Source: JBNKEI01 sp050288705
Lineage (GTDB): Bacteria; Myxococcota; Myxococcia; Myxococcales; UBA5297
Length of the DNA: 32,070 nt
NCBI GenBank assembly: GCA_050288705.1
Contig: JBNKEI010000025.1
Span: 1-32,070, forward strand
Direction: 5' to 3'
This document shows, one piece after another, positions 24,327-32,070 of this stretch. The notes below the pieces were generated by a model that ran no database searches, was not told the DNA's origin, and worked only from the letters and a program-made list of their open reading frames with translations. How positions within the stretch are numbered: position 1 is the stretch's first letter; every line of letters starts with the position of its first letter. The translations under genes were made by a program, and so were the position numbers.

Positions 24327-26307
24327 CGGAATAAAGAGCTATTTCTCCCCATTGACGTTTCTTGTGTAAAATTCCTGTTCTAATTAGGTTTTCGAATTTT
24401 TGGCGAATATTATCGGTCCTTCCTGGAGTCAAATCAGCATTGTTATTCCAAAGAAAAAATTGATGATGAATTAAAATATGGGTGATTTGGTCCTTGTTAA
24501 GAGACTGATGAATAGTTGGAAGGCTTGCGCGATCCAAAAGGTCTTCAAATCTATATGCCTCAAAGACCATGTCTTCACGAAAACTGCGTCTTAAGTAATA
24601 AGTATGTGCTCGCATCCAAACAAGCCAGATTTTACCGCTGGGCAAAACTAGCGATTCCAAATCTTTTTCCAGAGCATATGACTCGGGAAGCAGGCGCGAA
24701 AGAATAGTTTGGCGGTCAATTTGGTGAAGAAGCCATTGGCTGGTATGTTGGCGATTCCATATTTTTTGGCCCAGAGGAAAAAACCAAAATAGAGAAAGCG
24801 CGATCATCGATCCTAGAAGAACCTTACTTGCTCGCATGGACCACTTTTTTTCCAAATATTGCACTTGCCAAAGCAGAAGCGCTAACCAAGCTGGTACTGC
24901 TACCAAGTAAAAGCGTATTTGTTGTACAGTTATTGCCCATAGAACCGACCAAAACAATGCAAAACCGGCCGAATTTAGAAGTTGCATTTTTAATGGACCA
25001 GCAAGTTTCTTATTTTTGCTGAATATAAATAAGATAGACGCACCTATTCCCACTACTGGCCCTAAAGACCCTTCGAATTCGCGAAATAATGAACGGGTAG
25101 TGAAAAGCCGGAAGGGAAGAAGCAAATAATCAATCATATCCCGACCCTTGCCGTAATGCGCAAGGGTTTCCGCATAGGCCCAACTTCTCCAAGAATCCCA
25201 GCCCTTGCCCCCCAAAAGTTCGTAGGCTAGTGGAAAGATTGGGTTGTCTCGTTGCAACCAGTTGCGTAAATAAAATGGAGAAGCAATAAGAAAAGAAAAT
25301 ACAAAAAAAGAGAACGCTTGACTTAGCGACTTGCGGGCTTCTTCGGGAGAACGTCGTAGTCCATTAAATACTAGCAGTATTCCTAAAAAAAAGCCAACAG
25401 CTAGTCCAGGGTATTTGGTGGAAGCAGCCACCCCTGCGAAAAAACAAGCCGGATAGAGAAAAGATTTTTCGTTGGCTATAACACGTAGACAAAAAGCCAA
25501 TGCTAAAGTCGACGACAGCACAAGGTAAGGCTCGACATAAGCAGATGAACCGAATTCGAATACGGTGGGAATAAGCAGCCAGAGGACACCGCACCAAGAT
25601 GCAATGTTTGGCCTAATACTAATGGTTCGCGCCAGGCCAACTATTGCCAAGGTTGTTGCCATAATAGTCCAAGCACCCAATAAGCGAGGGTTGAAAGGAG
25701 CGAAATAGTCCGGCGGCGAGCCAAGGGAATGTAAAATAGCCAGAATGGATTCCCACCCCAGCGGAAACGCTGCGAATATATTGTCATCGGGCTGCACGTA
25801 TCCCCCCTGGACCGCAAAGGCGCGTGGGAGGGCCAAGTGATAAGTCATCTCATCGCGCATCCAGGCGGGTACTGTGGCCATTAGCAGATAAATAATGCCT
25901 AAAACCGAGCCCAATACTAAAGGTGGGCTTAATTTTAGTTTACTGCTTGGCCAGGGGCGGTCTAAACGAATCCAAATTACAGCCGAAGCCAGAATTCCCA
26001 AGGCTAACCAAACAAGGCTGCCTAATGGATGCAGAAAATGGATAAATCCTAAAATCATTCCTCCGCATTGAATATAGGCAAGAGCTACCGCATATGACAT
26101 GGCCAAGCAAAGGGAAGAAGGCATTTCAACGCGATAATGGTTTTTGAAATGAGTTGTTACTGGCCAACCCAATACTGCCAACAGAGGAATGCAAAATGAT
26201 AAGGCAAAATCTTTTTCCCACATTTGTCCGCTCGGTAAACCAGGATCGCACAGGAAACTTCTCGATTTAATAAAGACCATAACATGATGGAGGGGGTTGT
26301 TTTCCAA
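24292..26307 (-). CDS. Polytopic membrane protein, putative GT-C glycosyltransferase
   Basis: A 671-residue inner-membrane protein with roughly ten to twelve hydrophobic helices and a C-terminal soluble part of about 120 residues. An early loop after a helix reads AWMRDEMTYHLALPRAF, like the acidic first periplasmic loop of GT-C enzymes that use lipid-linked sugars (ArnT/PMT-like). It overlaps the sugar-phosphate transferase gene, so a role in the same surface polysaccharide (sugar addition or tailoring) is likely but inferred. The start is uncertain: TTG 26307, ATG 26280 and ATG 26223 (MWEKDFALSFCIPLLAVLG) are all possible, and the last gives the tidiest N-terminus. Confidence 0.8.
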   Translation of the reverse strand: MENNPLHHVMVFIKSRSFLCDPGLPSGQMWEKDFALSFCIPLLAVLGWPVTTHFKNHYRVEMPSSLCLAMSYAVALAYIQCGGMILGFIHFLHPLGSLVWLALGILASAVIWIRLDRPWPSSKLKLSPPLVLGSVLGIIYLLMATVPAWMRDEMTYHLALPRAFAVQGGYVQPDDNIFAAFPLGWESILAILHSLGSPPDYFAPFNPRLLGAWTIMATTLAIVGLARTISIRPNIASWCGVLWLLIPTVFEFGSSAYVEPYLVLSSTLALAFCLRVIANEKSFLYPACFFAGVAASTKYPGLAVGFFLGILLVFNGLRRSPEEARKSLSQAFSFFVFSFLIASPFYLRNWLQRDNPIFPLAYELLGGKGWDSWRSWAYAETLAHYGKGRDMIDYLLLPFRLFTTRSLFREFEGSLGPVVGIGASILFIFSKNKKLAGPLKMQLLNSAGFALFWSVLWAITVQQIRFYLVAVPAWLALLLWQVQYLEKKWSMRASKVLLGSMIALSLFWFFPLGQKIWNRQHTSQWLLHQIDRQTILSRLLPESYALEKDLESLVLPSGKIWLVWMRAHTYYLRRSFREDMVFEAYRFEDLLDRASLPTIHQSLNKDQITHILIHHQFFLWNNNADLTPGRTDNIRQKFENLIRTGILHKKRQWGEIALYSVEKRSPNQLGI

Positions 26308-26415
26308 GCCTGACCCTGTGAATTCCTATTGACTGGGTTGCTTAAACTGGCGACGACCCTATCAACAAAAACTATTAGGTAGGTGTTTTTAGGGCAAAAT
26401 GCGCGTAGCTATGGC

Positions 26416-26519
26416 CAATTGCAAAACCCGCCGGCAAATGGTGTTTAGGGCGAGAGTCCCGAGTAGAGCGACGGCAAGCTTTGCTTGCCCAAAGCGGAAA
26501 AACTGAGGTTTTGCTATTG
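26416..26519 (+). repeat. Copy C of the terminal-inverted-repeat element
   Basis: Begins CAATTGCAAAACCC (26416-26429) and ends GGTTTTGCTATTG (26507-26519), one mismatch from the complement. The internal hairpin is perfect here: GGCAAGC-TTT-GCTTGCC (26473-26489). The position that is a G-T pair in copy B is an A-T pair in this copy, so the stem is kept. It lies about 80 bases upstream of the kinase gene, in the same orientation as copies A and B. Confidence 0.85.
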
Positions 26520-26600
26520 CCTTCCTATATCTCCACTTGCGCGAGGTATGCGCTTCTGGTCGAATGGGCAATATAGTAGTTGGTCAAGGGAGCATGCGGA

Positions 26601-29600
26601 TTGGAGCTGTTGCCAGGGGATAGGCTCGGTAGATACGAGATAGTCAGAAGACTCGCTGCAGGCGGGATGGCGGAAGTGTATCTTGCCAAAAGCCTGGGGC
26701 ATGCCGGTTTTGTGAAACCCATTGCGTTAAAACGAATATTACCAAATCAGGTTAGTGAGCCAGAGTATCGCGATATGTTTCTGCGGGAAGCGGCCTTTGC
26801 TGCTCGGTTGAACCATACCAATATTGTTCATGTTTTCGATTTTTCTAAGGAGCAGGACGAGCTTTATTTGGCTATGGAGTATATTCATGGCGTTAATCTG
26901 CAAAAGCTGCATAACGATTCAATTAGGCGCTTTTCCGAGACTGGAGACCCGGCTTTCCATATTCATCCCATGTTAGCTGCGAACATATGTCGTTGTGTGT
27001 GTCGAGCGCTTCATCATGCCTGGAACGTTTTGGATGAAAATGGGCAGCCATTGCATTTAATTCACCGAGACGTAAGCCCGCAAAATATTCTTTTGTCGTA
27101 TGAAGGTGATATAAAACTAGCTGACTTTGGCATTGCTAGGCCAGCGGAATTAACTACCTCGGTTGGCATAAAAGGCAAATTGCGCTATATGTCGCCTGAG
27201 CAGGCTTTAGGTAGAAAGCTTAATGCGGGCACAGATATCTTTTCGTTGGGAATTGTTCTTTACGAAACTGCATTAGGTCTTCCTAGTCACTTATTTCATA
27301 GTGACTCTAGAGAATCGATTCTAGATGCGGTAATTAACCGGCCAATTGATCCCCCGGTGGTAGTAAATTCTAATTTTCCTCCTCTGCTCTCTAGAGTGAT
27401 AGCTAAAGCATTGGAGCGAGATCCACAAAAACGTTTTCAAACTGCTATTGAGTTTGTGGAAGCATTAGAAGAAAGCATACAGCAAGAATCAAAAAGCGCG
27501 CAGGACTACGATCTGGCATCGTTTGTTCAGCGCTTATATGGTAAACCATGTGCTGTAGTACTTAATACTTCGCCACAGCCGCAGAACGTTTCTCAATCTA
27601 AAGTAACAAAAGATCAAACAACTCATCTTTCTCCAATAATTTTGAGATTAAGGGAAAGGTTGCCCCATTTTTTTCACCGCCTCTTTGCTGAGCGTTCATG
27701 GAAAGGTAAACAGTCTTCCAAGGAAGTTACTAGTAATATGGGGTTGTTGCTCGATGATACTGAAAATATCGAGCCGAATCAGAGGAGGCAGAATTCTAAT
27801 ACGGCGTTAGATGTCTCGGATTCCTCGAACCCTCAAGGCACGGTTATCTTTGAAGATTCAACATCGTGCGATCTCGCTTGGTCGGATTTGAACGCGGCGA
27901 TTCCGACTACAATGCGTGAGCATAGCGATCTTCTCCGTTCATTTCTGGCAACGACGTTTGCAGGTGTCCGCGCTTTCGGCGACTCTGTCGTCCGGCTAGA
28001 GGGTGCACAGCTTCCTCATGCTACTAATACAGCTTTTTTTGCAATTTTCCTGGGACCGAGCGTAACCGCTTCGCCAGGCAACCAACTTGGTACCTGCACG
28101 TTTATGACTCACGCGGAGCCGCTTGCCCAACAACTTCGAACTCTGGAGCCAAATACCAAAAAGCTCGTTGTCGTCGTTGCTAACACGGCAGAGCTTGGAA
28201 AAGGTGTGCGCGAGCGCATAGCGGAATACCAAGAAGAGCACCAAGCGATCGTAATACCCCTTTATTTAAAAGAAATCATCAAGGCAGGCCGAGAACAACG
28301 ACTCGTCCATCTTCTCGAAGATCGGCTCTTCGATTTACACCCAAGACCAAATCTTTTCTCGCGACGTGGTCGAGAACCGGACCCCACTTGCATAGTTGGT
28401 CTTGAAGCATCTACCAATGAGCTTATTTCTGCACTTAGGGAACCAGGTGCCGTAGTCCTCGTCTATGGAGCTCCAGGATGTGGGAAGTCGTCACTCATCA
28501 GAATGGCTGAGTACGGGCTCGAAAAGGAACATTTTATCAAGATTAAATGCGCGCAGATCATGCCGCGAACCCCTGACGCCCTCGCCGAAGAGATCGGTGC
28601 TTTTCTCAGCATCAGTATGCGCGTCCCGACAAATCCTATTGCATCTCTTCAAACCTCACGTTTTGAGCTAAACCAACTGCAAGAGGCCATGAAATTTACT
28701 CAGGTGCTTGTACTTGAAGATGTCGATTGGCTGGTGGAACAGCTGGCTAGTTCTGAAGCAGAAAGCGCTCGGGGCTTAGTGGTTGCACTCGCACAGAGAA
28801 CGAGTGCAGGTACTATGAGAATCATTATAACAGGTTATGCATCCGAAATACTCGCAAAAAGAAGGATTAATGGTTGGCACAATCCTCTGGCCGCAATGGC
28901 AATCTGTCTACCTCTTCCTCCTCTTTACTGGCGGGCATCAAGTCGTCTGATTCGTGAACTTGGCCTCGGCTGCAATCTTCACTTCGAAAACGACGCTATT
29001 CGGGAAATTCATCATCAAGCAGGTGGCAATATACAAGTACTTTTACAGCTATGCAGCCATATCGTCGAAGTGCAGCGAGGAAGGCTAAATGAGCATCCCA
29101 TGGCACTAGTTGAAATCGGGCATTCGAGAACAATCGAGAGCATAGAAGCCATGGTTAAAAACTCGGTAGGGCTACAAGGCGGTGCACTAGATCTGCTGGA
29201 CGACATAGAGAGACGTGTTCTAGAGGCGATAGCTATACACTCGCCGACTTCCTTGCGACGCCTTCAGCTTAGATTGCATGATTTCGCCCCTTTGGAAGTC
29301 GCGACAAAGCTAGAGCGGCTCCAGAATATGGGATTGGTTGGTCGATCGCTGGGACGCGAACGTGTCACAATACCGCTGCTTGCTGCTTGGTTATCTAACA
29401 ACATGGGTGCTCAAGCAGGAGAGGCAAAACGCGAGAAAAACCGTAAACGAGCATTGACCGGCGTGGCTTTAAGCCTCGGCCTGCTATTCGTAGCCATGTT
29501 CATTTTGGTCCCAAGGGTAAACATGGTACAGGATGGCGAAGTCGGACTGAAAAACTGTACGTTCAAAATTTATCATCCTCAAAAAATCGGGGCAGGGGAG

Positions 29601-29996
29601 TCATTTTCCATCAAACTTCTAGCTGAGAAGTGTAATATTCCCATGAAGCTAAGCAAAGCTTTTAGCGCGAAACCACGCTCAAATACGACAATAGAAAAAC
29701 AACAACGTTACGCGGACGTTTCTTGCGATTATGGATTAAATTGTAGTGCTGAGTTCAAACTCGTCGTTGGAAATCTTCAATCATCTAATGTTGAACTAAT
29801 GATTTCATCAAAGGAAACAAATACGACAAATGTGAAGATCGAATACGACCAGCTTTCTTTCTTGCAACAACTCGTATTCATGGCGCTAAAAGTACTTTCT
29901 GTTTTTCTTACAATTGTTGGTCTTTGGATCGCGTTCCATGAGCGGTTACTCAAAACAATTTCAAAAGTACGAAGTTTGGTAACCATCCAATTCTGA
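26601..29996 (+). CDS. Ser/Thr protein kinase/NTPase fusion with membrane helices
   Basis: A 1131-residue fusion. Residues 13-285 are a complete Hanks kinase: Gly loop RLAAGGMAEV (17-26), K44, E63, HRD 155-157 with N162, DFG from D175, and YMSPEQ. A low-complexity linker (about 290-430) leads to an unassigned alpha/beta domain (about 437-585; KKLVVVVANTAELG). Then comes a P-loop NTPase of STAND/AAA type: Walker A GAPGCGKSS (623-631), Walker B VLVLEDVDW, and a helical C-terminal part to about 930. One membrane helix lies at 952-970, an extracytoplasmic beta-like domain with cysteines to about 1085, and a second helix at about 1090-1110. I prefer TTG 26601, with AAGGGAG eight bases upstream; TTG 26580 directly follows a stop and has no ribosome site. 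Codon style changes near 27840. Role unknown; signalling or defence. Confidence 0.85.
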   Translation: MELLPGDRLGRYEIVRRLAAGGMAEVYLAKSLGHAGFVKPIALKRILPNQVSEPEYRDMFLREAAFAARLNHTNIVHVFDFSKEQDELYLAMEYIHGVNLQKLHNDSIRRFSETGDPAFHIHPMLAANICRCVCRALHHAWNVLDENGQPLHLIHRDVSPQNILLSYEGDIKLADFGIARPAELTTSVGIKGKLRYMSPEQALGRKLNAGTDIFSLGIVLYETALGLPSHLFHSDSRESILDAVINRPIDPPVVVNSNFPPLLSRVIAKALERDPQKRFQTAIEFVEALEESIQQESKSAQDYDLASFVQRLYGKPCAVVLNTSPQPQNVSQSKVTKDQTTHLSPIILRLRERLPHFFHRLFAERSWKGKQSSKEVTSNMGLLLDDTENIEPNQRRQNSNTALDVSDSSNPQGTVIFEDSTSCDLAWSDLNAAIPTTMREHSDLLRSFLATTFAGVRAFGDSVVRLEGAQLPHATNTAFFAIFLGPSVTASPGNQLGTCTFMTHAEPLAQQLRTLEPNTKKLVVVVANTAELGKGVRERIAEYQEEHQAIVIPLYLKEIIKAGREQRLVHLLEDRLFDLHPRPNLFSRRGREPDPTCIVGLEASTNELISALREPGAVVLVYGAPGCGKSSLIRMAEYGLEKEHFIKIKCAQIMPRTPDALAEEIGAFLSISMRVPTNPIASLQTSRFELNQLQEAMKFTQVLVLEDVDWLVEQLASSEAESARGLVVALAQRTSAGTMRIIITGYASEILAKRRINGWHNPLAAMAICLPLPPLYWRASSRLIRELGLGCNLHFENDAIREIHHQAGGNIQVLLQLCSHIVEVQRGRLNEHPMALVEIGHSRTIESIEAMVKNSVGLQGGALDLLDDIERRVLEAIAIHSPTSLRRLQLRLHDFAPLEVATKLERLQNMGLVGRSLGRERVTIPLLAAWLSNNMGAQAGEAKREKNRKRALTGVALSLGLLFVAMFILVPRVNMVQDGEVGLKNCTFKIYHPQKIGAGESFSIKLLAEKCNIPMKLSKAFSAKPRSNTTIEKQQRYADVSCDYGLNCSAEFKLVVGNLQSSNVELMISSKETNTTNVKIEYDQLSFLQQLVFMALKVLSVFLTIVGLWIAFHERLLKTISKVRSLVTIQF

Positions 29997-30005
29997 TCAG
30001 TGTCG

Positions 30006-30021
30006 GGAGTGTAAACGCTCC
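30006..30021 (+). repeat. Small hairpin after the kinase gene
   Basis: GGAGTG-TAAA-CGCTCC (30006-30021), six pairs with one G-T, nine bases after the stop codon. The same arms form the inner part of the 20949 hairpin. No T-run follows, so it is not a classical terminator. Confidence 0.4.
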
Positions 30022-30030
30022 AGAACGAAT

Positions 30031-30061
30031 TTGCAGTCTTGCCTGCTGAACAAATATTCAG
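30031..30061 (+). promoter_or_regulatory. Putative LexA operator over the dnaE2 promoter
   Basis: CTGAACAAATATTCAG (30046-30061) is an inverted repeat with five-base arms CTGAA/TTCAG. It resembles the published Myxococcus LexA box CTRHAMRYBYGTTCAGS in most positions. A -35-like TTGCAG (30031-30036) and a -10-like TATTCA (30055-30060, 18-base spacer) place the operator on the -10, as for a repressor. dnaE2 genes are commonly under LexA control, so the position makes sense. Confidence 0.55.
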
Positions 30062-30097
30062 TATAGTTTCCTTGAAAGAAAGGAGGCAAAGGCAAGA

Positions 30098-32070
30098 GTG
30101 AGCTACGCAGAGCTAGCTGTTTATTCCAATTTTAGCTTTCTCCGGGGGGCGTCCCATCCGGAAGAAATGGTAGAGGGGGCCAAGAAGTTAGGCTTGCCAG
30201 CGCTAGCAATAACCGATCAAGACGGTTTATACGGGGTAGTAAAAGCGCATCTTGCTGCCAAGGAAGTGGGCGTAAAGCTAATAATTGGGGCGGAAATAAC
30301 TTTAGACGAAGGGTTGCCGGTTACCTTTTTGGTACAAAACTTAGAAGGATACCGCAACCTTTGTCGAATTATTAGCCACGGGCGCACTAGACGGCCAAAA
30401 GGGGAAGCGAGTTTGCCTCTAAGGGCATTGGAAGGGTATGAAAAAGGATTAATAGCCTTATTAAGAGTAGATAGTTTATCAGTGGCCAAGTTTTTTCGAA
30501 ATCGGTGGGAAAAGAATTTTTATTTAGAAATATCCCGGCATTTCTGTGCAGGAGAAGAAAAACTGCTGGAGAGCATGAAAAAACTTTCTCGGAATTTAGG
30601 GGTGGGATTAGTTGCTACCAATCAAGTGCACACTCATGTTCGCGACCGGCAAGTTTTGCAAGATGTATTGGTTTGTATTCGGGAAAAAACCACCTTGTCA
30701 CAAATTGGAAGAAAACTATTTGGAAATGCGGAGCGTACATTAAAAAGCCCTCCAGAAATGAAAGAAATATTTGCTGATATTCCTGAGGCTATAGAAAATA
30801 CCTTAGCCATAGCCGAGGCTTGTACGTTTAAACTGGAAGAATTGTCTTATCAGTTTCCCGAAGAGGATATTCCTGAGGGGTATCAACCTATTACTTGGCT
30901 GCGAGAGCTGACCTTGCAAGGGGCCGTTCAGCGGTATAAGGGTTCTATTCCTCGGGCAGTAAGAAAGCAAATAGAACGAGAGTTGGCTTTAATTGAAGAG
31001 CTTGAATATCCGGGATATTTTCTTACTATTCATTCTATAGTACAATTTGCTAAATCAAGAAACATTTTATGCCAAGGCAGAGGTTCGGCAGCTAATTCGA
31101 TAGTTTGTTATTGTCTAGGAATAACTGCAATTGACCCAGTGCGTATGGATTTATTATTCGAAAGATTTATAAGTCGCGAGCGCAATGAGCCGCCAGATAT
31201 TGACGTAGATTTTGAAAGAGAGCGGCGAGAAGAAGTATTGCAGCATATTTACCAAAAATACGGAAGAGATCGGGCGGCTATGGTATGCGAGGTTATTGCT
31301 TATCGTAGTCGATTGGCTATTCGCGAGGTAGGAAAAGTATTAGGACTATCGCTAGACCAAGTCGATAGATTAGCTAGGGTGGTGGGGAGAGGCGAATTAA
31401 TTAGTTCCCAGTGTTTACAAGAATTGGGATTAGATCCCCAAGACCGCACTTTAAATTTAGCATTGAAACTGGCCGGTGAATTAGAGGGATTCCCTCGGCA
31501 CCTTTCTATTCATACTGGAGGCTTCGCCATTACCCGGGGACCTATTTACGATTTAGTGCCCGTGGAAAACGCGGCTATGGAAAATCGAACTGTAGTGCAA
31601 TGGGATAAAGATGACTTAGCAGCAGCAGGAATTCTTAAGGTAGACTTGCTTTCTTTAGGAATGCTTAGTGCTATTGCCCGAACACTGCAATTGGTTGGCG
31701 AAAAAGAAGGGAAAGAATTTAACCTAGCTTCTATTCCTGCAGAAGATGCGGCTACTTATGCCATGCTTAGCGATGCTGATTCGGTGGGAGTATTTCAGGT
31801 GGAATCACGGGCGCAAATGAGTATGCTTCCTCGATTGAAACCAAAAACATTTTACGATTTAGTGGTGGAAGTAGCCATTATTAGGCCGGGGCCAATAGTA
31901 GGAAAAATGGTTCATCCTTATTTACGTCGCCGGCAGGGAATAGAGCCTGTTTCTTATCCACACCCGGTTTTTCAGCCTGTTTTAGAACGCACTTTAGGGG
32001 TCACCCTTTTTCAAGAACAGGTCATGCGGCTAGCAGTTGCCGCGGCAGGATTTACTTTAGGAGAAGCCGA
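30098..32070 (+). CDS. dnaE2: Error-prone DNA polymerase DnaE2 (ImuC), C-terminus beyond window
   Basis: 657 codons of a DNA polymerase III alpha-like protein. The start AELAVYSNFSFLRGASHPEE and ALAITDQDGLYGVVKAH is a PHP domain of the DnaE2 kind; the palm has QGRGSAANSIVCYCLGIT and the metal-binding PDIDVDFERERREEV; SIHTGGFAI, QWDKDDLAAAGILK, FQVESRAQMSMLPRLKP and RPGPIVGKMVHPYLRRR separate it from replicative DnaE1. It makes mutagenic repair synthesis across lesions during the SOS response, usually with ImuA and ImuB. The full length should be about 1050 residues, so the thumb and C-terminal domains are outside. Start is GTG 30098, with AGGAGG 11 bases upstream. ImuA and ImuB are not upstream; they could follow downstream. 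Confidence 0.94.
   Translation, partial: MSYAELAVYSNFSFLRGASHPEEMVEGAKKLGLPALAITDQDGLYGVVKAHLAAKEVGVKLIIGAEITLDEGLPVTFLVQNLEGYRNLCRIISHGRTRRPKGEASLPLRALEGYEKGLIALLRVDSLSVAKFFRNRWEKNFYLEISRHFCAGEEKLLESMKKLSRNLGVGLVATNQVHTHVRDRQVLQDVLVCIREKTTLSQIGRKLFGNAERTLKSPPEMKEIFADIPEAIENTLAIAEACTFKLEELSYQFPEEDIPEGYQPITWLRELTLQGAVQRYKGSIPRAVRKQIERELALIEELEYPGYFLTIHSIVQFAKSRNILCQGRGSAANSIVCYCLGITAIDPVRMDLLFERFISRERNEPPDIDVDFERERREEVLQHIYQKYGRDRAAMVCEVIAYRSRLAIREVGKVLGLSLDQVDRLARVVGRGELISSQCLQELGLDPQDRTLNLALKLAGELEGFPRHLSIHTGGFAITRGPIYDLVPVENAAMENRTVVQWDKDDLAAAGILKVDLLSLGMLSAIARTLQLVGEKEGKEFNLASIPAEDAATYAMLSDADSVGVFQVESRAQMSMLPRLKPKTFYDLVVEVAIIRPGPIVGKMVHPYLRRRQGIEPVSYPHPVFQPVLERTLGVTLFQEQVMRLAVAAAGFTLGEA

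Noticed and set aside
30098..32070. Replicative polymerase DnaE1 as an alternative name
   Set aside because: The N-terminal SNFSFLRGASHPEE and the later VESRAQMSMLPRLKP and MVHPYLRRR segments are of the DnaE2 type.

Overview
The window looks like a chromosomal segment of a Gram-negative bacterium of the former Deltaproteobacteria (Myxococcota-like or a neighbouring lineage), with moderate GC. This placement is inferred. It rests on an Omp85-type outer-membrane barrel protein, a Hanks-type kinase fused to an NTPase, a CheA with a deltaproteobacterial-looking linker, a DnaE2-type polymerase, and a DnaE2 promoter carrying a site that resembles the published Myxococcus LexA box. The rubredoxin plus flavodiiron pair suggests an anaerobic or microaerobic lifestyle, or at least exposure to both oxygen and low-oxygen conditions.

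Layout. 1-825 (minus): thiS-thiG, the sulfur-carrier and thiazole-synthase end of a thiamin operon, with thiG running off the window. 1084-3582 (plus): a single-domain response regulator and a CheA kinase, converging on an initiator tRNA-Met with a shared two-way terminator. 3808-5514 (minus): an rRNA methyltransferase (RlmI type) followed by a small unknown gene. 5571-8462 (minus): a 963-residue exported zinc-peptidase/beta-propeller/outer-membrane-barrel fusion. 8603-8794 (minus): ribosomal protein L28 with a visible promoter. 8804-9336: non-coding, with one 101-codon open frame that lacks a normal start. 9337-11192 (minus): a two-gene ABC-2 transporter. 11304-13282: a hotdog thioesterase converging on a K+/H+ antiporter. 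13712-14581 (minus): metF.

14749-19687 (plus): two overlapping genes for large paralogous exported beta-rich proteins with C-terminal membrane helices, one of them carrying a LysM domain; I know no function for them. 19822-22235 (plus): a phosphoribosyltransferase, a 52-residue rubredoxin missed by long-ORF searches, and a flavodiiron O2/NO reductase. 22246-22404: debris, namely a VapB antitoxin fragment abutting a common palindromic repeat. 22533-26307 (minus): an AtpI-like membrane protein, a polyisoprenyl-phosphate sugar-1-phosphate transferase and a polytopic membrane protein, the last two probably making a surface polysaccharide. 26601-29996 (plus): a Ser/Thr kinase/NTPase/membrane fusion. 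30098-end (plus): error-prone polymerase DnaE2, truncated by the window.

The most unusual structural feature is a roughly 105-base element with near-perfect 14-base terminal inverted repeats and an internal hairpin. It occurs twice nearly intact (20819 and 26416) and once as a decayed copy (14623), always in the same orientation and always upstream of a plus-strand gene. Other points of interest are the kinase/NTPase fusion with a change of codon style in mid-gene, the tandem beta-rich paralogs, the peptidase/propeller/barrel fusion, and a putative SOS operator on dnaE2. No CRISPR array, transposase gene, integrase or rRNA was seen.
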